Shown: positions 26,621 through 35,431, numbered from the stretch's first letter. The stretch: DNA of 64,000 bases from Bradyrhizobium barranii subsp. apii (GCF_011516635.5 NZ_CP096255.1:8443501-8507500); one strand, 5' to 3'. Made by a program: numbers and translations. The notes: generated by a model from the letters alone, not told the origin.

Positions 26621-27334
26621 ATGGCACGCATCACCATCATCGAGACCGGACAGGTCCCGCAGAAATACCGCGAGCAGCACGGCTCGTTTCCCGACATGTT
26701 CGAGCGCATGGTCCGCGCCGAGGACCCGACCGCCACGGTGGACGTCGTCAGCATTCCCAATGGCGATGCGCTGCCCGACCCGAGCAAGCTCGAGGCCGTG
26801 CTGATCACCGGTGCTGCCGCCGGCGTCTATGACGGGCTCGACTGGATCGCGCCGCTGGAAGATTTCGTGCGCACGGCTTACGCCAACAGGACGCCGATGG
26901 TCGGTGTCTGCTTCGGCCATCAGCTGATCGCGCAGGCGCTCGGCGGCACCGTGCAGAAGTCGGAGAAGGGCTGGGGCATCGGCCGCCACGTCTATCAGGT
27001 GCTGCCGGAGAACGGCGTCGTCGACGGCAAAGCGGTTGCGATCGCCGCCTCGCATCAGGACCAGGTGGTCGAGCCGCCCGGCGATGCGCTGACGATCCTC
27101 TCGTCCGAATTCACCCCGCATGCCGGCCTGCTCTACGCCAACGGCACCACGCTGACCGTGCAGCCGCATCCGGAATTCGACGTGGAGTTTGCGCAAGTGT
27201 GCTGCGAGCTCCGCGACGGCAAGGCGCCGGAGGATGTCGTTGCGACCGCGAGGGAGTCGCTGGCGGAGCCGATGGACAACGCGAAGCTGGGTGGGGCGAT
27301 TACGAGGTTTCTGGCGCGGCGCGCGGCGCCTTAA
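26621..27334 (+). CDS. Class I glutamine amidotransferase-like protein
   Basis: 237 residues with a class I GATase fold: the nucleophile cysteine in VGVCFGHQLIAQALGG, and the His-Glu pair in VQPHPEFDVEF. The family includes GMP synthase-like stand-alone GATases and gamma-glutamyl hydrolases; no synthetase domain is attached. It follows the LysR gene by 29 bp on the same strand, with a GGGGGG tract before the ATG, so they may form one transcript. A role in amide or gamma-glutamyl hydrolysis for the neighbouring nitrogen catabolism is possible but not shown. Confidence 0.85.
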   Translation: MARITIIETGQVPQKYREQHGSFPDMFERMVRAEDPTATVDVVSIPNGDALPDPSKLEAVLITGAAAGVYDGLDWIAPLEDFVRTAYANRTPMVGVCFGHQLIAQALGGTVQKSEKGWGIGRHVYQVLPENGVVDGKAVAIAASHQDQVVEPPGDALTILSSEFTPHAGLLYANGTTLTVQPHPEFDVEFAQVCCELRDGKAPEDVVATARESLAEPMDNAKLGGAITRFLARRAAP

Positions 27335-27362
27335 TTCAAGGTCCTCGCCACGCGCACCTCTT

Positions 27363-27514
27363 CCCTTCTCCCCTTGTGGGAGAAGGTGGCGCGAAGCGCC
27401 GGATGAGGGGTTGCCTCCGCGATTTCTGAAGTCAGAGAGTCGTGCGAGGAGAGAAACCCCTCACCCGTCTCGCCGCTGCGCGGCGAGCCACCCTCTCCCA
27501 CAGGGGGAGAGGGT
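27363..27514. repeat. Palindromic intergenic repeat, family A copy 1
   Basis: The arms are CTTCTCCCCTTGTGGGAGAAG at the left and CCCTCTCCCACAGGGGGAGAGGG at the right (given here as motifs, each self-complementary). The inner block contains GGTGGCGCGAAGCGCCGGATGAGGGG and its near-complement CCCCTCACCCG. It fills the gap between the convergent GATase and NTF2-like genes. A very similar copy is at 37291-37455. Confidence 0.75.
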
Positions 27515-27545
27515 GCAGCGTGCTCGCTGCACTATCTCGCAAGTC

Positions 27546-28013
27546 TCAGAACGGATCCGTCCCCAGCCCCGGCACATCCGCCGGCCGCGGTCCCGGCGCC
27601 GGCCAGTGAAACCGGCGGTCCTTCTCGGCAATCGCGATATCGTTGATCGACGCCTCGCGGCGCCGCATCAGCCCGTGCTCGTCGAACTCCCACTGCTCGT
27701 TGCCGTAGGAGCGATACCACTGGCCGCCCGCATCGTGCCATTCGTACTGGAAGCGCACCGCGATGTGGTTGCCGTCGAAGGCCCAGAGGTCCTTGATCAG
27801 GCGATACTCCTGCTCCTTCTCCCATTTGCGGGTGAGGAACGCGACGATGGCCTCCCGGCCCTGAAAGACCTCGGAGCGGTTGCGCCAGCGGCTGTCCTCG
27901 GTATAGGCGAGCGAGACTTTCACCGGATCGCGCGAATTCCACGCGTCCTCGGCCATGCGCGCCTTTTGCGCGGCGGTCTCACGGGTGAAGGGTGGAAGCG
28001 GCGGGCGCGACAT
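27546..28013 (-). CDS. NTF2/SnoaL-like protein (DUF1348)
   Basis: 155 residues of the DUF1348 branch of the NTF2-like superfamily. Recognisable blocks are DAWNSRDPVKVSLAYTEDSRWRNR, FQGREAIVAFLTRKWEKEQEYRLIKDLWAF, IAVRFQYEWHDAGGQWYRSYGNEQWEFDE and LMRRREASINDIAI. The fold is a cone with a ligand pocket; enzymatic activity has not been established for this branch. It stands alone: downstream is a repeat and upstream (94 bp) is ybgC on the same strand. Confidence 0.88.
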   Translation of the reverse strand: MSRPPLPPFTRETAAQKARMAEDAWNSRDPVKVSLAYTEDSRWRNRSEVFQGREAIVAFLTRKWEKEQEYRLIKDLWAFDGNHIAVRFQYEWHDAGGQWYRSYGNEQWEFDEHGLMRRREASINDIAIAEKDRRFHWPAPGPRPADVPGLGTDPF

Positions 28014-28107
28014 GGTGGCCTCATCGGTTTGGTCCGGGCCGCAATTTATCGCTGCAATTGCTGGAGTCGATAGGCCATCACCTATCGGCCGATCACTTAT
28101 CGGGCGA

Positions 28108-28557
28108 TCAGGAAATCAGATCGGCCTTCATCAGGGCGCGGATCGATTTCGGGATCGGCTGAGCGCGGCCGCCGCTGATGAAGGCGACGCGCACCTCGGC
28201 TTTCACCAGCACGTCCTCGGCCCGCCGCACCTCCTGCGCCAGCATGATGGAGGCGCCCTTCACCGCAACCGGCCACGTCACGACGTCGAGCACGTCGTCC
28301 ATCCGCGCGGGCTTCAGAAAGTCCAGATGCATCGAGCGCACCACGAAGGCAAAGCCCGCGCCCTCCGTTTCGACCTGGTCGAACAGCGCCTGCTGCTCGG
28401 CCCCCATCAACCGCAGATGATTGGTGCGCCCGCGCTCCATGTAGCGGAGATAATTGGCGTGATAGACGATGCCGGAGAAGTCCGTGTCCTCGTAGTAGAC
28501 GCGGACCTGCATGTGATGGCGGCCGTCGCGGATCTCGCCGTCGAGATGGGCTGTCAC
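28108..28557 (-). CDS. ybgC: Acyl-CoA thioesterase YbgC (Tol-Pal associated)
   Basis: 149 residues of the hot-dog 4HBT family. The catalytic-aspartate motif VYYEDTDFSGIVYHANYLRYMERGR is intact, and the rest matches YbgC (LDFLKPARMDDVLDVVTWP). It hydrolyses acyl-CoA or acyl-ACP thioesters and is usually encoded at the head of the tol-pal cluster. Here it lies downstream of ruvB in the same direction, but tolQ does not follow: a DUF1348 gene does. A broken metallophosphoesterase gene sits between ruvB and ybgC. Confidence 0.92.
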   Translation of the reverse strand: MTAHLDGEIRDGRHHMQVRVYYEDTDFSGIVYHANYLRYMERGRTNHLRLMGAEQQALFDQVETEGAGFAFVVRSMHLDFLKPARMDDVLDVVTWPVAVKGASIMLAQEVRRAEDVLVKAEVRVAFISGGRAQPIPKSIRALMKADLIS

Positions 28558-28626
28558 GTCGCGAGCCTCTTCGCTTTTTGCAACCGGCCCGTTTTGCGCA
28601 AAAACAGCCGGCCGCGCAAGCGCAGG

Positions 28627-29540
28627 TTATGCCACGGCCGGCGTCCTTCCCAGCGTCACTTCGACGATTTCCGGCGGCACGCCGACGCGGACCGGCATGA
28701 TGCTGCAGCCGAGGCCGCCGGAGACGATGACGTCGCATTTCAGCCGGAAATGACCATAGGCGAGCCGTACGCCGTGCTGAGCCGAGACAGCCGGCGACCA
28801 GCCGAACAGGCGGATCTGGCCGCCATGGGTATGGCCGGACAGTTGCAGCGCGACGCGCGCCGGTACGCGCGGCGCGATATTTGGCTCATGCGCGAGCAGG
28901 ATGACCGGCGCATCGTCGGTGACCTTCGCCAGCGTGCCCGCGAGATCGTCGGCGCCAAGCCGGTGCGCGCGGCCATAGCGCTTCGCGGGATAGTAGGCGA
29001 GCTGATCGCCGAGGCCCGCGAGCAGAAGGAGCGTCCGTCCTTGGTGAGACGCACGACGTCGTTCTCGTAGACAGGAATGCCGGCCGCCTCCAGCGCGCGA
29101 TGGGCGGCTGTCGGCCCCTGCCCGGCCTGCTGCACGGCCCCGTCCACCCAATAGTCGTGATTGCCCATGACGGCATGGACGCCGAGCGGTGCCTTGAGGC
29201 CCGCGAGCACCTTGGCCCATTCGCTCGACGGAATGATGCGCGTGACCTGGTGAACACCCGCGACATAGTCGCCGAGCAGCACGATGACATCGGCGTTGAG
29301 CGCATTGGTGCGATCGACGATGCCCTCGATCCGCTCCAGCGACATCCAGGGATCGCAGGCATGAATGTCGGTGACGATGGCGATCTTGAGCGGAAAATCC
29401 GCCGGCCATTGCCGCGGGGTCGGGTGATAACGGGTGACGCGGAGCCCCAGCGGCTCGATGCCGACGCCATAGGCCGCGGTCGAGACGCCGAGCGCGGACA
29501 GGCCGCCGATGGAACGGATGAGATGACGACGCGTGATCAT
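28627..29540 (-). pseudogene. Metallophosphoesterase (YkuE/YaeI-like), frameshifted
   Basis: The 5' part encodes a Tat-type signal (ITRRHLIRSIGGLSALG) and the metal motifs IVTDIHACDPW, GDYVAGVH and GNHDYWVDG. After VVRLTKDGRSF, at 29024-29025, one base is missing. The original frame continues as unrelated sequence, while another frame resumes LLLAGLGDQLAYY and carries HEPNIAPRV, the essential LSGHTHGGQIRLFGW motif and the end at 28627. A single-base insertion restores a ~304-residue enzyme, so it is a young pseudogene or a sequencing error. Relatives are exported phosphodiesterases acting on lipids such as UDP-diacylglucosamine analogues. Confidence 0.85.
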
Positions 29541-29671
29541 GGAAGCCCGATGGTGATGCAGCCCTTTGATGCGGTCCGATTGAAGCAGAATTTGGGTCCG
29601 CTTGTGCAGACGGTCTGCATAAAGGTTACCGGGAGTTCATGACGATAGCTGCACCCGGCATATGCGCTAGA

Positions 29672-30724
29672 TCAGTCGTCGCTCTCGTCCGTGCCGAACA
29701 GGCCGAACTGTGCCGCGGCATCGCGCGAGGGCTCGGCGATGCCGAGATGGCGGAAGGCGTGCGAGGTGAGCAGGCGGCCGCGCGGGGTGCGCTGGAGATA
29801 GCCGCACTGAATGAGATAAGGCTCGATGATGTCCTCGATCGCATCGCGCGGCTCGGACAGCGCGGCAGCCATCGTCTCGACGCCGACCGGGCCGCCACCA
29901 TAGTTCTGCGCGATGGTGGTGAGATAGCGGCGGTCCATGGCGTCAAGGCCGGCGGCGTCGACCTCGAGCGCGCTCAGCGCATGATCGGCGATCTTGCGCT
30001 CGATCGAGGCGGCATCGGCGGCGGAGGCGAAATCGCGCACGCGCCGCAACAGGCGGCCGGCGATGCGCGGCGTACCGCGGGCGCGGCGCGCGATCTCGTT
30101 GGCACCGTCGGCGCTCATGCCGACATTGAGCACGCGCGCGCCGCGGGTGACGATGCTTTCCAGCTCTTCGATGGTGTAAAAATTGAGCCGGACCGGGATG
30201 CCGAAGCGGTCGCGCAAGGGATTGGTGAGGAGGCCGGCGCGCGTGGTAGCGCCGACGAGCGTGAATTTAGACAGCTCGATCTTCACCGAGCGTGCCGCCG
30301 GGCCCTCGCCGATGATCAGGTCGAGTTGAAAGTCCTCCATCGCGGGATAGAGCACTTCTTCCACCGCCGGGCTCAGGCGATGGATCTCGTCGATGAAGAG
30401 CACGTCGCGCTCTTCGAGATTGGTGAGGAGCGCGGCGAGATCGCCGGCCTTGGCGATCACGGGCCCCGAGGTGGCGCGAAAGCCGACGCCGAGCTCCTTG
30501 GCGACGATCTGCGCCAGCGTGGTCTTGCCGAGACCGGGGGGGCCTACGAACAGCACGTGATCAAGCGCCTCGCCACGCTTGCGTGCCGCCTCGATGAAGA
30601 TCGAGAGGTTCTTGCGCGCCTGCTGCTGGCCGACGAAGTCGGACAGCGATTGCGGACGTAGCGCGGTGTCGCCGACGTCATCGGAGCGGCGCTCGGGCGT
30701 GACGATGCGTGGGGGAGTGGTCAT
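29672..30724 (-). CDS. ruvB: Holliday junction branch-migration helicase RuvB
   Basis: 350 residues. The AAA+ core has LRPQSLSDFVGQQQARKNL, Walker A GPPGLGKTTLAQ, Walker B DVLFIDEIHRL, sensor I VGATTRAGLL and arginine finger region PLRDRFGI. The C-terminal winged helix has GGGPVGVETMAAALSE and LIQCGYLQRTPRGR. With RuvA it drives branch migration in recombinational repair. The ATG at 30724 overlaps the stop of the small membrane-protein gene by ATGA (30721-30724). The frame stays open upstream but runs antisense to that gene. Confidence 0.97.
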   Translation of the reverse strand: MTTPPRIVTPERRSDDVGDTALRPQSLSDFVGQQQARKNLSIFIEAARKRGEALDHVLFVGPPGLGKTTLAQIVAKELGVGFRATSGPVIAKAGDLAALLTNLEERDVLFIDEIHRLSPAVEEVLYPAMEDFQLDLIIGEGPAARSVKIELSKFTLVGATTRAGLLTNPLRDRFGIPVRLNFYTIEELESIVTRGARVLNVGMSADGANEIARRARGTPRIAGRLLRRVRDFASAADAASIERKIADHALSALEVDAAGLDAMDRRYLTTIAQNYGGGPVGVETMAAALSEPRDAIEDIIEPYLIQCGYLQRTPRGRLLTSHAFRHLGIAEPSRDAAAQFGLFGTDESDD

Positions 30725-31251
30725 GCGGGCAGGATAACACGATGCAGCGGTTTCGCGAGCCACCAGCACAGGCTGGCCGGAATGACGGCGACGACGGCGA
30801 GCATCGCCGAAAGCTTCAGCGCCTCGGGCGCGGAACGGACACTCGGCACGATCACCGCCGAGGTTTCGGAGGGCACGACGAACATGCCAACCATGACGAA
30901 GCCGGCCGCGCCCAGCGCCGCGGCGAGCCACGCCATCCAGATCATGTTGAGATCGGCGTAGACCGCCGCCAACGCAAATATCAGGCCGGCGACGACTGCA
31001 GGAAGGAACGAGGCGAGAATCGTGACAATGGCCAACAGCACGACCGCGATCGAAACCAGGGCACGCAGTGCTTCCAGTTCGAGGAACACGAGAAACATCT
31101 GCAGCACCGCGGCGCCGAGCGCCGTTACCGTCACAGCAACCAACGCGGCGGTCGTCAGCGGCCCGACAATGGAGAAAATCACGACGATACCGGCCACGCG
31201 CGAAAGGCGACGAAACAGGGCGGCGACGGGATTGGCGTGGGCCGCGCTCAC
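30721..31251 (-). CDS. Small membrane protein of unknown function between ruvA and ruvB
   Basis: 176 residues, almost entirely hydrophobic, with four to five predicted membrane helices: around residues 18-45, 50-75, 78-100, 105-128 and 148-170. No motif is recognised. It overlaps ruvA upstream (31248-31251) and ruvB downstream (30721-30724) by ATGA, so all three should be translationally coupled. Codon usage matches its neighbours, which argues for a real resident gene rather than noise. I do not assign a function; a role in the Ruv system has not been shown. Confidence 0.8.
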   Translation of the reverse strand: MSAAHANPVAALFRRLSRVAGIVVIFSIVGPLTTAALVAVTVTALGAAVLQMFLVFLELEALRALVSIAVVLLAIVTILASFLPAVVAGLIFALAAVYADLNMIWMAWLAAALGAAGFVMVGMFVVPSETSAVIVPSVRSAPEALKLSAMLAVVAVIPASLCWWLAKPLHRVILPA

Positions 31252-31865
31252 TTCGACAGCTCCTTCAGGCCTAGCCGGATGAGTTGCGCGGTCTCGGCGC
31301 TCTCGCCCGCGCTGCGCGATGCGGATGCAATAGCAGCAGCCGCCTGCGGCTGGCCGTAACCGAGATTGACCAGCGCCGAGATCGCATCTGCCACCGGGCG
31401 CGGCGCGCGCTGGTCGTCAACGGCACCGGCGAGATGGACGACGGCCGGATCGACATTGGCGAAGGCCGGCGCCTTGTCCTTCAATTCGGTGACGATGCGC
31501 TCGGCGACCTTGGGGCCGACGCCGGGCGTGCGCGCCACCGCGGCCTTGTCGCGCAGCGCGATGGCGTTGGCGAGATCGGAAGGCGCCAGCGTGCCGAGCA
31601 CGGCGAGCGCGACCTTGGCGCCGACGCCCTGCACGGTCTGGAGCAGGCGAAACCATTCGCGCTCCTGGTCGGTGCGGAAGCCGAACAGTTTGATCTGATC
31701 CTCGCGGACGTAAGTCTCGATCGACAGCACGGCGGCCTCGCCGGGCGAGGGTAGATGCTGCAGCGTGCGGGCCGAGCAATGCACCTGATAGCCAACGCCG
31801 CCGACGTCGAGGAGCACATAATCCTCGCCGTAGGAATCGATCAGGCCCTTGAGCTTGCCGATCAT
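31248..31865 (-). CDS. ruvA: Holliday junction DNA-binding protein RuvA
   Basis: 205 residues with the three RuvA domains. Domain I has MIGKLKGLIDSYGEDYVLLDVGGVGYQV; domain II has the helix-hairpin-helix motifs LLQTVQGVGAKVALAVLG and LARTPGVGPKVAERIV-like sequence (ARTPGVGPKVAERIVTELK). The C-terminal domain III (DAISALVNLGYGQPQAAAAIA) binds RuvB. It holds the junction as a tetramer. Its start overlaps the ruvC stop by ATGA (31862-31865). Confidence 0.96.
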   Translation of the reverse strand: MIGKLKGLIDSYGEDYVLLDVGGVGYQVHCSARTLQHLPSPGEAAVLSIETYVREDQIKLFGFRTDQEREWFRLLQTVQGVGAKVALAVLGTLAPSDLANAIALRDKAAVARTPGVGPKVAERIVTELKDKAPAFANVDPAVVHLAGAVDDQRAPRPVADAISALVNLGYGQPQAAAAIASASRSAGESAETAQLIRLGLKELSK

Positions 31866-32389
31866 AAGCCCGCCACCTTCAGCCTGAGCGCCGTGCTTTG
31901 GCGGTGATGGGCGTGGGTAATGGCGATGGCGAGCGCGTCGGCGGCGTCCGCTGACGGCGGCTCGGCTTTCGGCAGCAAAATCTTCAGCATCATCGCGATC
32001 TGGTGCTTGTCGGCGTGACCGGCGCCGACCACCGTCTTCTTGACCTGGTTCGGCGCGTATTCGGCGACAGTAATGCCGAACATCGCGGGCGCCAGCATGG
32101 CGACACCGCGGGCCTGGCCGAGCTTCAGCGTCGCGACGCCGTCCTTGTTCACAAAGGTCTGCTCGACTGCGGCCTCCATCGGCTTGTGACCGGACAGGAC
32201 GGCGGCAAGTCCCTCATGGATCGCGAGCAGCCGGCTCGCCAGCGGCAAATCGTCCGGCGGTTCCACCGAGCCGCAGGCGACGTAGATCAAACGATTGCCC
32301 TCGGCCTCGATCACGCCCCAGCCGGTGCGGCGCAGGCCGGGGTCGATGCCGATGATGCGAACGGGGCCGCGAATCGGGAGCGCAGTCAT
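31862..32389 (-). CDS. ruvC: Crossover junction endodeoxyribonuclease RuvC
   Basis: 175 residues. The RNase H-like fold has the first catalytic aspartate in IIGIDPGLRRTGWGVIE, the glutamate in AAVEQTFVNKD and the last acidic pair in PPSADAADALAIAITHAHH. It resolves Holliday junctions as a dimer. I chose the ATG at 32389 from the family N-terminus; the frame is open to 32497 upstream without homology. The Shine-Dalgarno is weak. It is the first gene of ruvC-ruvA-x-ruvB and follows yebC across a repeat-filled gap. Confidence 0.95.
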   Translation of the reverse strand: MTALPIRGPVRIIGIDPGLRRTGWGVIEAEGNRLIYVACGSVEPPDDLPLASRLLAIHEGLAAVLSGHKPMEAAVEQTFVNKDGVATLKLGQARGVAMLAPAMFGITVAEYAPNQVKKTVVGAGHADKHQIAMMLKILLPKAEPPSADAADALAIAITHAHHRQSTALRLKVAGL

Positions 32390-32500
32390 GGGCCAGTGAT
32401 AGCGGCTGGCTGCGGTGGGGGAAACAGAAACAGAACGGAAGTAACAGGGGAAGTGGGGTGTCGCGATTGGGTGCCCGCGATGACGATCACAAGACACGCG

Positions 32501-32605
32501 GTCATACCCCGCGAAAGCGGGGTATCCAGTACGCCGCGGCTTCTCCGTTTCCCTCAGACGTCTCTGGAATACTGGGTCGCCCGGTCAAGCCGGGCGACGA
32601 CAGCG
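32501..32605. repeat. Palindrome-capped intergenic repeat, family B copy 1
   Basis: The core reads CCAGTACGCCGCGGCTTCT then, 20 bp on, GTCTCTGGAATACTGG. It is capped at the left by the hairpin ACCCCGCGAAAGCGGGGT and at the right by CGCCCGGTCAAGCCGGGCG. The same core lies in reverse orientation at 53200-53319 with different hairpin caps. It occupies the gap between ruvC and yebC. Confidence 0.7.
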
Positions 32606-32624
32606 GAATTTGGGGCTGGCGGCC

Positions 32625-33371
32625 TCAGCCGCCCATCTTCGCCAACAGCGCGTCCGACACCTCGAAATTGGCGTAGACGTGCTGGACGTCGTCGTGCTCG
32701 TTGAGCAGGTCCATCAGCTTCAAGAGCTTCTCGCCGGTCTCGTCGTCGACCGCGACCGTATTCTGCGGCTTCCAGATCAGCGCGGCCTTGCGCGGCTCGC
32801 CGAACTTGGCTTCCAGCGCCTTGGCGACGTCGCGATAGCCTTCGGTCGAGGCGTAGATCTCGTGTCCGCCTTCGCCCGAGACCACGTCGTCGGCGCCGGC
32901 CTCGATCGCGGCATCCAGCACCGCGTCGTCGGAGGCGACGCTGCGGTCGTATTCGATGATGCCGGTGCGGTCGAACATGAAGGAGACCGAGCCGGTTTCG
33001 CCGAGATTGCCGCCCGACTTGGTGAAGAAGGAGCGGATGTCGGAGGCGGCGCGGTTGCGGTTGTCGGTCAGCGCCTCGACGATGACGGCGACGCCGCCGG
33101 GGCCGTAACCCTCGTAGCGGATCTCGTCATAGTTCTCGCCCTCATTGCCGAGCGCCTTCTTGACGGCGCGCTCGATATTGTCCTTCGGCATGTTCTCCTG
33201 GCGCGCCGCGATGATGGCGGCGCGCAGGCGCGGGTTCATGTTGGGATCGGGCGTGCCCAGCTTGGCCGCGACGGTGATTTCCCGCGCCAGCTTGCCGAAC
33301 AGCTTCGACTTCTGGGCATCCTGCCGCCCCTTGCGGTGCATGATGTTCTTGAATTGGGAATGTCCGGCCAT
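32625..33371 (-). CDS. yebC: YebC/PmpR-family transcriptional regulator
   Basis: 248 residues with the family's fixed N-terminus AGHSQFKNIMHRKGRQDAQKSKLFGKLAREI, and later NMPKDNIERAVKKALG, YEGYGPGGVAVIVEALTDNRNR and DNRNR-type loops. YebC proteins bind DNA and, in recent work on relatives, assist ribosomes at proline stretches. Its place upstream of ruvC is the common bacterial arrangement. The intergenic region 33372-33574 towards the divergent chemoreceptor gene holds no feature beyond probable promoters. Confidence 0.95.
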   Translation of the reverse strand: MAGHSQFKNIMHRKGRQDAQKSKLFGKLAREITVAAKLGTPDPNMNPRLRAAIIAARQENMPKDNIERAVKKALGNEGENYDEIRYEGYGPGGVAVIVEALTDNRNRAASDIRSFFTKSGGNLGETGSVSFMFDRTGIIEYDRSVASDDAVLDAAIEAGADDVVSGEGGHEIYASTEGYRDVAKALEAKFGEPRKAALIWKPQNTVAVDDETGEKLLKLMDLLNEHDDVQHVYANFEVSDALLAKMGG

Positions 33372-33574
33372 GCGTGTCTCGTCAGGAATCGTGCGCCAAA
33401 GGTGAGCGTGGGAAGCGCGGCCTTATAGGCCGCCAACCCACCGGAATGAAAGAGGCTCTACGACTTTAAGGTAATACCGTAGTGGCCCGTGCCTAGGAGT
33501 CAGGCACCGTTAACCCTGATTTCATTCTGGCTTGCGAAAATAGCAACCGCCCGTTCCCCGACAAGAGTGACCTG

Positions 33575-35323
33575 ATGGCGTTCGCATTGTTTCGGAAGCG
33601 TCTGCCCGACTTGTCCACGCCCGTGGCACCCCCACAGGCCGCGCCGTCGCCGGCCGATCCCGCGCCCGCCCTGTCGGCCGAGGGCGATTCCGCCAGGGAA
33701 ATCCTGGAACTGCTGGAACTCGAGCTCGGCGCCATGATCCGCCAGCTCGAGCGCGCCGCCAATTCGGTGGCCGGCGGCGCGGAGGCGACCGCGGCAACGC
33801 TCGCGGATATTCGCGGGCGCACCGACGCCCTCACCGGCCGCACCAATGCGGCGCAATCGACCGCCTCCACCTTCGCCCACGCCGCCGACAAGTTCACCCA
33901 GTCCGCCCAAGGCATCGGCGCGCAGGTGCGCGAGGCCGGCAAGCTCGCCGACGAAGCCAGCGCTGCGGCGCAGGAAGCCCGCGCCAATGTCGACCGCCTG
34001 CGCGAATCCTCCGCCGCCATCGGCAATGTCGTCAATCTGATTGCGCAGATTGCGCGGCAGACGACGCTGCTCGCGCTCAACTCGACCATCGAGGCCGCGC
34101 GTGCGGGCGCGGCCGGCAAGGGCTTTGCGGTCGTCGCCACCGAAGTGAAGGCGCTCGCGGTGCAGACCCAGGGCGCGACGGAGGAGATCACCAGGAAGAT
34201 CGACGCGCTTCAGCGCGACGCCGCCGGCTCGGCCGACGCCGTGCACCGCATCGCGCAGGCGATCGAGGCGATCCGCCCCGTGTTCGACACCGTGAACGGC
34301 GCGGTCGCCGAGCAGAATGCCACCACCAGCGAGGTCTCCGGCAACGCGGCAAGCGCGTCGCAGTTCATCATCTCGGTCGGCGAGAGCGCCGCCGAGATCG
34401 ATGCCGCGACCAAGGCGGCCGAGACCCACGGCGAGAACGTCGCCAGCGCCGGCAGGGCCGTCACCACCTTCGCGCGGAAGCTGAAATCGCGCTGCGCGGT
34501 GCTGCTCCGCCAGAGCGAGCACGACGACCGCCGCAAGACCGAGCGGCTGCCCTGCCATCTCAAGTTCGAAACCGCGCGGGGCGTGTTGCAGGTCTACGAG
34601 ATCGCGATGGACGGCGTGCTGATCGGCGGCGCGGATGCGGCGAAGCTTGCCACGCAGGCCATCGTCGACGGCACCCTCGAAGGGGTCGGCGCCTGCCGCC
34701 TGCGCGTGATCGAGCAGTCCAAGACCGGCGCCCGCGCGCAGTTCGTCAGCCCCAACGCCGATCTCAACGAGAAGATCGAAGACAGGCTCTGGTCGATCCA
34801 CGAGGAGAACACCGAGTTCGTCACTCGCGCCATGGAAGCCGGCACGGCGCTGACCCGGATCTTCGAGCAGGCGGTTGCACGCGGCGAGGTCAGGATCGAC
34901 GACCTCTTCGACACCGACTATGCGGAAATCGCCGGCACCAATCCGCAGCAATACCGCACCAGATATTTGGACTGGGCCGACCGCGCGCTGCCGCCGTTCC
35001 AGGAAGCCTTTCTCGCCAAGGAACCGCGCATGGCGTTCTGCGCCATGGTCGACCGCAACGGCTTCCTGCCGGTGCACAACAAGATCTATTCGCATCCGCA
35101 GCGGCCGGGCGACGCCGCCTGGAACACTGCCAACAGCCGCAACCGGCGGATCTTCAACGATCCGGCGGGGCTCGCCGCCGCCCGCAACCTGCGCTCGTAC
35201 CTGGTCCAGAGCTATGCCCGCGACATGGGCAACGGCAACACCGTGATGATGCGCGAGATCGACGTTCCGATCCGCGTCCAGGGCCGGCACTGGGGCGGAT
35301 TCCGCACGGCTTACAAGCTGTAG
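33575..35323 (+). CDS. Soluble methyl-accepting chemotaxis-like protein with PilZ-like insert
   Basis: 582 residues with no transmembrane segment. Residues ~45-300 form the coiled-coil signalling domain with the MCP tip sequence IARQTTLLALNSTIEAARAGAAGKGFAVVATEVKALA. Residues ~310-395 look like a PilZ domain (DDRRKTERLPCHLKFE ... MDGVLIGG), which would bind cyclic di-GMP. Residues ~425-582 are a sensory domain ending in IRVQGRHWGGFRTAY, as in Cache-like folds, also present in the next gene. It probably couples an intracellular signal and c-di-GMP to CheA. Methylation sites were not assessed. Confidence 0.85.
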   Translation: MAFALFRKRLPDLSTPVAPPQAAPSPADPAPALSAEGDSAREILELLELELGAMIRQLERAANSVAGGAEATAATLADIRGRTDALTGRTNAAQSTASTFAHAADKFTQSAQGIGAQVREAGKLADEASAAAQEARANVDRLRESSAAIGNVVNLIAQIARQTTLLALNSTIEAARAGAAGKGFAVVATEVKALAVQTQGATEEITRKIDALQRDAAGSADAVHRIAQAIEAIRPVFDTVNGAVAEQNATTSEVSGNAASASQFIISVGESAAEIDAATKAAETHGENVASAGRAVTTFARKLKSRCAVLLRQSEHDDRRKTERLPCHLKFETARGVLQVYEIAMDGVLIGGADAAKLATQAIVDGTLEGVGACRLRVIEQSKTGARAQFVSPNADLNEKIEDRLWSIHEENTEFVTRAMEAGTALTRIFEQAVARGEVRIDDLFDTDYAEIAGTNPQQYRTRYLDWADRALPPFQEAFLAKEPRMAFCAMVDRNGFLPVHNKIYSHPQRPGDAAWNTANSRNRRIFNDPAGLAAARNLRSYLVQSYARDMGNGNTVMMREIDVPIRVQGRHWGGFRTAYKL

Positions 35324-35431
35324 TGCACACTCAGGCAAGACGCCGGCCGCGAATCATCCTTTAAGGCTGGAATTGGAATGGGAATGCCGCGGAGAGCCGG
35401 CGAACGGCTCTGACTGGAGGACTCTCAAAAC

